In this document: piece after piece, positions 45,940 to 54,825 of the stretch
Layout: the number at the start of each line of letters is the position of its first letter
How positions within the stretch are numbered: position 1 is the stretch's first letter
Program-made: the position numbers and the translations under genes
Notes under the pieces: model-generated
Told to the model about the DNA's origin: nothing
Database searches by the model: none
The model's input: the letters and a program-made list of their open reading frames with translations, nothing else
Origin: Lentinula raphanica
Taxonomy: Eukaryota; Basidiomycota; Agaricomycetes; Agaricales; Omphalotaceae
Assembly (NCBI GenBank): GCA_027919835.1
Contig: JANVFP010000043.1
Location: 1-64,000 of the forward strand
DNA length: 64,000 nucleotides
Reading direction: 5' to 3'

Positions 45940-47264
45940 CGCCGCCCTCGCGGCAGTCTCCGACTCTTGGAACGAGGACTCTGAGTCTCAGAACGAGATT
46001 CATAGTACAACATATATTCATTCGAAGATACTGGTATGGTACACAATAAGAAAGATATTGTATATACATATATTCAAAAAAACTACCTATCGTGCATGCA
46101 AATTTTGAGTGATTTACAGGCACTCATTAGGCATTGGCAGCCGCTGGCCATGTTGATGTCTTCATTGGGCACGACATCCTCGACAGCACGTTGTTTCCAA
46201 AGCTCAAGTGGCCTTTCTTTTCACAGCGGTCTTCTTTGGAGGTTTTCCACCCATAGACATGCGCGCTCCCACTGGAACTCGGTTTGCGCGGAAGTGGAAG
46301 GATTGGGTTCATTGGAAACAAATGATGTGCCTATAATGTGGTGTAAGTGCTGTAGAAAGCAACGATGTGGTAACAAGTAATTACTGGCTTGCATCAGAGG
46401 CTTTTTGACTATATGAAGATGCCATTACTGGTGATGAAGATGGGCAGCAAAGATACTGACCTTCAGCATCGGTAGAATCTGAGTTTAGAATTCCACAACG
46501 TGTCTACTTGAGTCTTCATTTCTTGTGTTCAATTTGAGATTCAACATGATAAGCATTGTCATCCGCTACGTGTTTTCGTTCACATCCAATCATTCATTGT
46601 CATTCCAGCTCTGCTTCGCGCTGTTCTTCTTTCTGCCTATCTTCCTCATCTTTGAGGTTCTTTGCAGATGTAATATACAGCATTCGAAGGTCAACCTCGA
46701 CTTCAGGGAACAGTCAAATGTTTTTGAATCTTGATCACAGCGGAACCGATATGAGAGGACGAGTCACAGGAGTCTTTGCGGTATCTTCGACAATGTTGTA
46801 TCTGAAAAAGATAATTGGTAACACTAACATAACAAGACCTTCGTGCAACGTACAAGTGGATCTTAAATTCAATGTATAGTTATCGTCCAGATTCCAGAGC
46901 TAGGTGTCAGAAATGATGTTTGGGATCCTCTAGATGACCTATTTGAACGTCGTGGATGTCACTAAAGGATGGTTAGTAGTCAATGATTCTGTTTAGAGCA
47001 TGAGTAGTAGTACATTCTCTTGAAAGGTGTTTTCGGTACGAACAACAAAACATTTGATCGAAGTGCTGCATTAGTGGAGACCACCCTGTTCTTGTTGAAG
47101 ACGGTAGAGATGGAGGACCTGGATAGCACGATTCCGATGACAGACCAGCTGGCAGCTGACCATATGATCTTACTCAAATCATATTACATGATGCAATATA
47201 AAACTTCCCAAAAGGGCAAGATTGCAGAATTTTTGACATTTGAGCACCACAAAACCCTCCTCTA
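45940..47264. other. Inter-copy region with unidentified fragments
   Basis: The minus strand near 46255 reads MSMGGKPPKKTAVKRKAT before a stop, a possible relic of a basic nuclear protein. The plus strand 47020-47265 has an 81-codon frame with no domain. This region is unlike the spacers between the other F-box copies and may be inserted DNA. Confidence 0.35.
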
Positions 47265-47267
47265 AAG

Positions 47268-47316
47268 AGTCGGAGATGATCCAGCAGACTATGATAACTT
47301 CTGGGATCCCTATTAA
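47268..47316 (+). pseudogene. 3' tail of a deleted F-box copy
   Basis: Translates as DDPADYDNFWDPY and stop, the terminal motif of the F-box proteins, followed by the usual downstream spacer (ACTCACCCGAACTC...GGCGAAACGAG). The body of the gene is missing, so a copy was deleted here. Confidence 0.75.
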
Positions 47317-47404
47317 ACTCACCCGAACTCGCTGCGGCGAAACGAGGTCATATTTGTCACAACTTTAGTCTGTTCTCCTCGAGTACATTGCATTGTCCGT
47401 CTTC

Positions 47405-47452
47405 CTACGAGAATCATTCCAAACCTACTTACCCAACTCCCATCCCACCCAC
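47405..47452 (+). pseudogene. Symplekin exon 1 relic, after the deleted F-box copy
   Basis: CTACGAGAATCATTCC...CCCAACTCCCATCC matches CTACGAGAGTCACTCG...CCCAACTCCCATCC of symplekin, then stops matching. Heavily decayed. Confidence 0.7.
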
Positions 47453-47785
47453 ATGAGAAATTTGGCTGTGTAATCCTTTCGTTTTATGGAGACTTTGTAT
47501 CTGTCAATGTTATTGTTGAGCTCGTTAAGGTCATTGACTGGGATATGGTTGTTCAACGTTATAGTCAGGGATTTATGGATAGCATTGCGCAACGACTGTC
47601 TTGTGTGATTTCTGAATCTGATAAGATAAGATCATTGACAGTGATCATTGACGGCGACGGGCGTTACTGTACACTGCCAAGTTTTGCCCAATCTAGCAAC
47701 CGTATACGACATTGAGCTTGTTAACGTATGTTCTTTTGACTTTGCCTTCCAAACACTCACTTTTCTTCGATGATAGAATCAAATC

Positions 47786-49222
47786 ATGCACCTACCGGAA
47801 TCCGTACATGCACTCGATACGCTCTTGAACTCCCTTCACAACCAAAAAACAGATCTCCTTCACCAGGTCAAGCAAATTGACTCGGATATCGCCGCTGCTG
47901 AAAGGAAGAGAGCCAAGATATGGAACAATACCGCGTTGGTTTCGAAGCTTCCTCCAGAACTTCTGTCGGATATCTTCTTCCTATGCCAACAAGACAAGCC
48001 TGCCTTTCAACTCATTGCCGCTCGAGTTTGCTCTCGCTGGAGAGATTTGGCTGTTGGCACGCGAATGCTCTGGACCGACATCAGAGTGATTTTAGTGCAC
48101 CAATTACATATTCAGCCTGCTTTGGACAAGATGGAAACATACATCAATCGCAGTGGCCCATCTTCCCTCTTCGCCGTTCGACTCGATGTTGACCAGGATC
48201 TCGACTTTGCACCTTTCTTGAAACTCATTGCAAGTCACATATCACGTTGCGCTCATCTTTCAGTCTATATACAGGAGCACAGACAAGGTTGCTTTCTTTT
48301 GGGCGAGCATCTACGGTCTCTATGGGCTCCTCATCTACGTCATCTTGCTCTACACATCGATTCGGCCGATGATTCCAATATCATGATGTGCAGCGCACCT
48401 TCAATCTTCGAAGCAGGAGCTCCTTCATTGAATCATCTGCAACTCACTTGCTATGCTAGTGGGCTTCGACCTCCGATATCGTATGGCATAACTACTCTTT
48501 ACCTCGATGGCATGTGTATGACAAGTTTGACTGTCCTCGAATATCGTGGAATGTTGGCCACAAATCGGTGTCTTGTCAACCTCTCTCTGCAATGGCTCAC
48601 AATTGATTCCTCAATGTCCACAGATTCACGAACAGTCGAACTCCCTATGCTTCGATCATTGCGTATACGTACAGACAAAGGCTACTCGGGTTCAAATGAG
48701 GCCTTGCTAAACGCGCTACCATTATCTCGTCTGGAAAGCCTGATCCTATATGATTTTTACGATTTGTTCTCGTTCGAATTTCCGAACGTCAAGGATCTTT
48801 CGCTATATAATTGCGAATTCCTCATGCATCGAACTGTTATTGAACAATTGGTGCTCGCTTTTCCATCGGTCATCCGCTTGACATTGGAATTACACTCTGG
48901 GCCTTTCCTGTACCCAGCACTCCACATCCTTGGTGAGCCTATGATATGGCCAAAGTTGCGAACACTCTGTGTCAAAGAGCTGGACATCATAGACGATAGC
49001 CACGATTTCTCTGCACTCTCGAGACTGGTGCAAGCACGGTCCAGAGTGAATCGTCCGCTTGATTTTTTATACCTTGACAATTCAAGTTATCGTCGGGTAG
49101 TCGATATCCTACGTGCACTGGGAACTCCAACAAGAATCATTTGCACTGATGTTCATCCAGCACCATGGCCTCCTGGATCAGATATGAATTCAGTACACTA
49201 TGATAACTTCTGGGAAGATTGA
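47786..49222 (+). CDS. F-box / LRR protein, array copy 4
   Basis: 478 residues in a single coding exon from ATG 47786. F-box LPPELLSDIFFLCQQDK to VCSRWRDLAVGTRMLW; LRR-like segments HLQLTCYASGLRPPI, LVNLSLQWLTI, LPMLRSLRIRT, FPNVKDLSLYNC; end HYDNFWED. The upstream 330 bp (with GATAAGATAAGATCAT and GTATACGACATTGAGCTTGT) closely match those of copy 5, so these two form a sub-group. A leader intron GTATGT...GATAG is inferred just before AATCAAATCATG. Confidence 0.88.
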   Translation: MHLPESVHALDTLLNSLHNQKTDLLHQVKQIDSDIAAAERKRAKIWNNTALVSKLPPELLSDIFFLCQQDKPAFQLIAARVCSRWRDLAVGTRMLWTDIRVILVHQLHIQPALDKMETYINRSGPSSLFAVRLDVDQDLDFAPFLKLIASHISRCAHLSVYIQEHRQGCFLLGEHLRSLWAPHLRHLALHIDSADDSNIMMCSAPSIFEAGAPSLNHLQLTCYASGLRPPISYGITTLYLDGMCMTSLTVLEYRGMLATNRCLVNLSLQWLTIDSSMSTDSRTVELPMLRSLRIRTDKGYSGSNEALLNALPLSRLESLILYDFYDLFSFEFPNVKDLSLYNCEFLMHRTVIEQLVLAFPSVIRLTLELHSGPFLYPALHILGEPMIWPKLRTLCVKELDIIDDSHDFSALSRLVQARSRVNRPLDFLYLDNSSYRRVVDILRALGTPTRIICTDVHPAPWPPGSDMNSVHYDNFWED

Positions 49223-49310
49223 ATTCAGCCTAACTCACTGCGGCGAAGTCCGCTCTCCTCGAGTACGTTGCATTTCTGCGAGCACCGTCACGTCGCACAA
49301 GTGCATCTTC

Positions 49311-49353
49311 CTACGAGAATAACTCCAAACCAACCCGACTTCCATCCCATCCA
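49311..49353 (+). pseudogene. Symplekin exon 1 relic, after F-box copy 4
   Basis: CTACGAGAATAACTCC...CTTCCATCCCATCC aligns with the first part of the symplekin segment only; decayed in the same place as the relic at 47405. Confidence 0.65.
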
Positions 49354-49637
49354 CACGTCATTTTTGTTACATGAAGATTATGTAGGTTATATCCGTTAAC
49401 GGTACTGTTGAGCTCGTTATTGTGTAAATCTCAAATTGTTCAAATTGATAGCAACTGCATCTGATAAGATAAGATCATCAATGACAAATGGGAGCTACGC
49501 TCGTCGCTCGGCTTTGACCAAGCTTAGTTTTGACCACGAACTATCTGGCAACCGTATACGACATTGAGCTTGTCAATGCACGTAGTCTTGACTTTGCCTT
49601 CCAATCACTGACTTATCTTCAATGACAGAATCAAATC

Positions 49638-51077
49638 ATGCCCTTACCGGAATCCATACCAGCTCTTGATACGCTCTTGAACTCCCTCCACATCCAAAAA
49701 GCGAATCTCCTTCACCAGCTCGAGCAGCTCGACGCAGATATTGCTGCTGCGGAAAGGAAGAGAGCCAAGATATGGAACGACGTCGTGTTTGTTTCCAAAC
49801 TTCCTCCAGAACTCCTTTCGCACATCTTCTTGTTATGCCAAAAAGACAAGCCTGCCTTTCAACTCATTGCCGCTCAAGTTTGCTCTCGCTGGAGAGATTT
49901 GGCTGTCGGCACACCAATGCTCTGGACCAATATCAGAATAACCCTAGAGAACCATTACGATCTTCAGCCTAGATTGGACAAGATGGAAACATACATCAGT
50001 CGCAGTGGCCCATCTTCTCTCATCGCCGTTCGACTCAACGTCACTGAAGAGGAGTTTGAGTTCGCCCCTTTCTTGAAACTCATTGCCGCTCACATATCAC
50101 GTTGTGCTCATCTCTCAATTCGTCTGCTACACGAACAAGCTACTCAGCTTTTGCGCGAGCATCTAGAGGCTTTACAGGCTCCTCAACTACGTCATCTTGC
50201 TCTACAAACCGATCAGAGATATCGTGCCAGCGGTGAGCGCAAAATGTTTGGCACACCCTCAATTTTCAAAGCAGGCGCTCCTTCCTTGAATTATCTCAAA
50301 CTCGCTGGCGCGGCTAGTGGGCTTCGACTACCGATATCTGGTAGCATAACTACTCTTTACCTCCATGGTAGGTATATGCAGAAGCTAACTGTCCTCGAAT
50401 ATCGTGGAATGCTGGCCGCACATCGTTGTCTTGTCAACCTCTCTCTGCAATGGCTCATGATTGATTCAACCATGTCCACAGACTCCGATCTACGAGCACT
50501 CGAACTCCCTATGCTTCGATCATTGCGTATACGGCCCACTGATGAAGCTTTCAGCCCAGATTCAATCAAAGCCTTGCTAAACGCATTACCATTATCGTGT
50601 CTGGAAAGTCTGATCCTAAATAAAGTCGACAACTTGTACTCGTTCGAATTTCCAAACGTCAAGGAACTTTCCCTACATTCTTGCGAATTTCCTGTGGATC
50701 AATTGGGACACTTGGTGCTCGCTTTTCCATCGGTCATACACTTATTGTTGGAATCCAAATTTCCCCTGCTGCACACAGCATCTGGCATCTATGGTGGACT
50801 CATGATGTCACCGAAGTTGCGACTACTCTGCGTCAAACAGCTGGTTTATAGACACGACTTTTCTGCGGTCTTGAGGCTGGTGCAAGAACGCTCCAGAGCG
50901 AATTGTCCGCTTGAGTTTGTATATCTTGACAATCTAAGTCATCGTTGGGCAGTCGATGTTATACTTGCACTCAAAACTCTAACAAAAGTTGGTCAAGTTA
51001 GTTCTTATCCACATCCGTGGCCTCCTGGAACAAATATAGACGATCTAGCACAATATGATGATTTCTGGAGATTCTAA
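49638..51077 (+). CDS. F-box / LRR protein, array copy 5
   Basis: 479 residues in a single coding exon from ATG 49638. F-box LPPELLSHIFLLCQKDK to VCSRWRDLAVGTPMLW; LRR-like segments YLKLAGAASGLRLPI, LVNLSLQWLMI, LPMLRSLRIRP, FPNVKELSLHSC; end AQYDDFWRF. A stretch near 50350-50420 (RYMQKLTVLEYRGMLAAH) is almost the same as in copy 3, which points to exchange between copies. The frame is intact. Confidence 0.88.
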   Translation: MPLPESIPALDTLLNSLHIQKANLLHQLEQLDADIAAAERKRAKIWNDVVFVSKLPPELLSHIFLLCQKDKPAFQLIAAQVCSRWRDLAVGTPMLWTNIRITLENHYDLQPRLDKMETYISRSGPSSLIAVRLNVTEEEFEFAPFLKLIAAHISRCAHLSIRLLHEQATQLLREHLEALQAPQLRHLALQTDQRYRASGERKMFGTPSIFKAGAPSLNYLKLAGAASGLRLPISGSITTLYLHGRYMQKLTVLEYRGMLAAHRCLVNLSLQWLMIDSTMSTDSDLRALELPMLRSLRIRPTDEAFSPDSIKALLNALPLSCLESLILNKVDNLYSFEFPNVKELSLHSCEFPVDQLGHLVLAFPSVIHLLLESKFPLLHTASGIYGGLMMSPKLRLLCVKQLVYRHDFSAVLRLVQERSRANCPLEFVYLDNLSHRWAVDVILALKTLTKVGQVSSYPHPWPPGTNIDDLAQYDDFWRF

Positions 51078-51176
51078 ACTCACCCCGACAAAACGAGTCA
51101 TATTTGTTACAACATTAGTTCTCTCTCCTCTCGTATCGGCATGCATTTTTGCAAGCACGAATGCGCTTTCAAATTC

Positions 51177-51314
51177 CTACGAGAAACACTGCAAGCCTAT
51201 CCAGCTCCCAGTCTCCGCGTCCTAGTCCCAACTCTCGCCTCCAAAGTCGTTAATGCAGCTGACTCAAGATCCTGGGTCATCAACCTCTTCCATTTTGGCT
51301 CGTGTCGTTCACGG
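51177..51314 (+). pseudogene. Symplekin exon 1 relic, after F-box copy 5 (best preserved)
   Basis: Reads RETLQAYPAPSLRVLVP, SKVVNAADSRSWVINLFHFG, SCRS, against symplekin RESLEAYPTPIRVLVP, SKVVNAADSLLKSWVIDLFHFG, LCRS. It is nearest to the true gene both in position and in sequence. Confidence 0.88.
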
Positions 51315-52009
51315 TATGCCAGTGGCTGCATATGCATCTTCCTTCGATCATAGGCTTTATCCCTGGATGTCCAGAATCCAATCTTCAAGTTCTATGCTTC
51401 ATGTCCAGTTCATATCCACTCTGCGACCGCTCAAGTCCTTTTGCAGGTTATCCGTTGTTGGCAGTGTTATCAAGGCTAAATGAACGCCTTTCGGTTAGCC
51501 TGGCTAGCCGCAATAGTTCAAGAAGAACAGTCATTCTTGAATAATTTCGGTTGGAGTTTTCCTCGTGTACATAATGACTCATCGAGAAATCAATTCACTG
51601 TACAGTGGCAGACTGGCAGTCTCTGGCAGTGTACTCCAAAGATCACTGGTTGTTATCTGTTGTCATGCGCCTTTTCTCGCCAGCGGCGAACCCTGGCGAA
51701 CCCCAGCCAAATTCTTGGTCTTTCCTGGCCTATCCGAGCAAGATTTGAATTTCAGCCCCATCGCCGCCCTGCATTTCAACGCCCTAACAGTCTCACAGTC
51801 TCTCACAGGCTACAGCATTGTCCAGTTCCGTTCAGATCCGTTGGCGATGATTCCAAGTCAGGTCGGAAATTGTCGGTATATCGCAGAACTTTTAAAAGCG
51901 CGCTCTCTGGCTGAACTTGACCACATTCGTCCCTTCCAATAAACTGCTGGCAGTTCTCGTACTTCTGTTACATCGCTTCTGTGAAGATTTTTTTGTCTAA
52001 CGCTCTCTC
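51315..52009. other. Spacer, no assignable gene
   Basis: Two overlapping frames (51480-51914 and 51565-51942) have no domain and no conserved look. Words such as TCTGGCAGTG recur from the spacers behind copies 1 and 2. Confidence 0.35.
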
Positions 52010-52618
52010 ATGCCCTTCGTCCCCGCAACAATGCGAACCTACTTCCCTCGACCCGTTTTTCTTATCCTTGCTTTTGCATTCATAGTGCACACAGCACTTG
52101 CTGGCCCAGTACGTCCACCGCATTATGTAGTACTTCCCGAATCCCTGCACTGACCTGACCATCTGAATTAGGCCCCGTCCCCAGTTAGCATCTCTAATGC
52201 GGTGAAACAAGGAGAACCAAAACTCTTCGAACTCCGATTTTCAGACAATACGGTCCTGCATGACGGAGTCTTCGATCCCGATGTCAATGTCGATAAAATA
52301 CCTCCAAAATACCTGCGACAAATCTCTTCGATGCTGTATGGACCTAACAACGAATTTCTGATGAAACATGTCTCCATTGTGGGGGGTTCATTTCTGGAGT
52401 CTACCGACTGTTTCCAAATTCGTCCACTCCAGCCGGGCCAATCTCGACTGAGTGGCTGGTCGGAGGACATCAACTTCAAAGAACCGAAGCATGCACCACC
52501 ACTCATTTCAATTCCGTCATTCAGATCGTTACACGAAGCAAGCCAGGACCATCGTGTTCTCCCAGTAAGCAAGAACCATGAGCATCTTTATCCGACTGGG
52601 TTCATTTGCCATTTGTAG
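52010..52618 (+). CDS. Small secreted protein, unknown function
   Basis: Two exons (from ATG 52010 or 52031 to 52108, and 52172-52618) around a 63 nt phase-0 intron; about 174-181 residues. The N-terminus is a clear signal peptide (PVFLILAFAFIVHTALAG). The mature part begins APSPVSISNAVKQGEPKLFE and includes DPDVNVDKIPPKYL and GGSFLESTDCFQIRPL. It has few cysteines, so it is not a typical Cys-rich effector. No family was recognised. It lies within the F-box array, between copy 5 and the degenerate copy 6, and is not repeated elsewhere in the array. Confidence 0.65.
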
Positions 52619-53054
52619 GAAAAACTTGAAATGCTCAATGGAGAACGCGGGTGATCATTGATGTCGCTGGACGTTTACGGTCTGAAAGAGAAGGCTAGAG
52701 TCCTCGAGAAGGATACAAGAGGTTGTAGGTTACCTAGTTCTAGCTCGTTCACATGGCTTGGACTTCGACTACTTAGTAAAATCTGGATCGTTTGCTTTAG
52801 TACTCCTGAAGTTTGAACAGCGTTTAGGCGCCGGCAGACGCTCGTTTTTTTGTTCTGACGCTTACTATCATTATGTGCCGTTCAGTGCTCAGCTTTCACT
52901 GAACACAGTCTGTGTTCTCGCTTGACCTCATTGGGACTGATATAATGTGGTTACTCTTCGTGAACTAGAGACGGCGTGGGGAGTCACGACTCAGCGCTGA
53001 CAACTTGGTAAATATTGTCGGGTTTTTCTGAAATTCGCTCACCTTCCTTCGCAG
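52619..53054. other. Spacer, nothing recognised
   Basis: Non-coding stretch between the secreted-protein gene and the degenerate F-box copy. No repeat, RNA gene or domain seen. Confidence 0.4.
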
Positions 53055-54026
53055 GGCGCAGAACATGTTCTCTTCACCAACACGAGCAAATCGTCAGATA
53101 TTGCTGCTGCTGCTGAACGGAAAAGAGCCAAGATATGCAACGACGCCGCGTTCGGTTCCAAACTTTTTCCAGAATTACTTTCGTACATCATCTTTTGTTA
53201 TGGCAAAAAGACAAGTTTCCCTTTACAGTCATCGCCGCTCAAGTTTGCTCTCACTGAGAGATTTGATTCTTGGAACGCAAATGCTTTGGACCAATATCAG
53301 GGTATTGCTTGCACACCATTCCGATATTCAGCCGGTTTTGGACATGATGAAAACATATCTAAGTCGTGGCAGCGGCCCCTCTTTCCTCTTGGCCATTCGA
53401 CTCAACGTTGAAATGAGTCTCGGGTTTTTCTGCTTTCTTGAAACTTATCGCAATATCACGTTGTGCACATCTTTCAGTCTGTGTAAAGAAACATGGGCCC
53501 AAGCAGGCTTGGTTCCTTTTGTGCTGACATTTCGAATCTTTACGGGCTCCCCATCTGGGTCATCTTGCTCTACGCCTTGATTAGGTCAAGGGTGGTCACG
53601 ACCGCACGATATGTGGCACAACTGCAATCTTCAAATCAGGGGCTCCTTCGTTGAATCATCTCCAACTCATTGGTATTGCTGATGGGCTTCGACCTCCGAT
53701 AACTGGGTGCGTGACTACTCTTCACCTCGATGGTGCGCATATGCTGAAATTGACTCTCTTCGAATACCGCAAATTATTGTCTTGTCATCCTCTCTCTGCA
53801 ATGGCTCACGATCGATTCCCCGGTGTCCAAAGATTCACGAGCAGTCGAACTCCATATACTTCGATCATTGCATATGCGCGCAAATGAAGACCACCCGGCT
53901 TCAGAGGAGGCCTTGCTAAACGCGTTACCATTGTCTGATCTGGAAAGCCTGGTCCTATATGAAGTGGACGATCTGTACGAACGTCAAGGATCTTTCGCTG
54001 CATTGTGGACTTCTGGCTCGTCCTAA
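53055..54026 (+). pseudogene. Degenerate F-box / LRR copy 6
   Basis: The N-terminus is lost; similarity begins at the helical segment (DIAAAAERKRAKI in broken frame). It continues through the F-box area, LWTNIRVLLAHHSDIQPVLDM, NHLQLIGIADGLRPPI, TLHLDGAHMLKLTLFEYRK and LPLSDLESLVLYEVDDLY, but in changing frames with several indels and early stops. It ends short of the usual tail. No intact F-box protein can be made. Confidence 0.85.
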
Positions 54027-54211
54027 CTCACCCCAGCGAAACAAGTCGTATGTGGCACAACTTTAGTAATCTTATCTCCTCTAGTACTTGTGTGTCTGCA
54101 AGCCCAAGTGTGTGTCTTCAGACAATATCGTATTGGGTATTGTAGCTGTGGAAATACATGAATCATGCGATGTGAATAAGGATTGAGCGGCGTATGTTTG
54201 TGCATCCAGTT

Positions 54212-54729
54212 TCAAGATTGGACCTTCTTCAGGTTTCTGTGTAATTCCGGCTTGACCTGTGTCACCCTGTCCAGCAGTTTCTTCACAACTTCATCTTTGT
54301 GGCTGTTGTAGGCGTCGGTGATGGCTTGTAACTTCACTTCGGTGTCTCTGTCAATAGCAGCTTGTGCTTCGGATGTTGTGCCAGCATGCTATATAGTAAA
54401 TGAGTGTCGATGAAGGTGTGATGAGTATTCACGACGCACTGATGCTTCAAACTTCTTGAATTCTGCCTCTTTGGCCTTCTTGTAGTCATCTATCTCTTTG
54501 GTAGCCTCTGTACGAGCATCCTTCAGTCTCTGAACACGGTCTGTATGAGATTGAGATATGCAGATCATCGAGTGATATTCTCAGACGTACATTGGCGGGC
54601 GTCCTGTACAATCTTGGCAGCAGCTTTCTCGGCCTCGAGAAGTGTTTGGATACCCTGCGATTGTTGAGCAGACTAGATAGCTATTAGAGACGAAGAATTG
54701 AGATGAAGTAAGAGGACAATGAATACCAT
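54212..54729 (-). CDS. VMA10: V-type ATPase subunit G
   Basis: Minus strand, ATG 54729 to TGA 54212-54214. The first exon is the ATG alone, followed at once by an intron ending CTATCTAG. The next exon gives SAQQSQGIQTLLEAEKAAAK and IVQDARQ. Further exons give VQRLKDARTEATKEIDDYKK, AKEAEFKKFEAS, and a helical end QAAIDRDTEVKLQAITDAYN to HRNLKKVQS. This is the long-helix V-ATPase G subunit of about 115-120 residues, part of the peripheral stalk (with E) that holds the catalytic head of the proton pump. Coding is complete. It is head to head with symplekin, and convergent with the F-box array. Confidence 0.92.
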
Positions 54730-54825
54730 TGTTGTTGGTTAAGAGAGAGATGAATTGAAACTCAGCCAGCAACTTTGATGTCAAGGGTTTATTGGAAACG
54801 TCCATAAAGGTCGACGTCGAATACG
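54730..54825. promoter_or_regulatory. Bidirectional promoter, VMA10 / PTA1
   Basis: Only 96 bp separate the two start codons, so both genes must share promoter elements here. No particular motif was recognised. Confidence 0.65.

Noticed and set aside
47020..47265. 81-codon plus-strand frame as a gene
   Set aside because: No start context, domain or splice partner; it sits in DNA that interrupts the F-box array and may be a relic of unknown origin.
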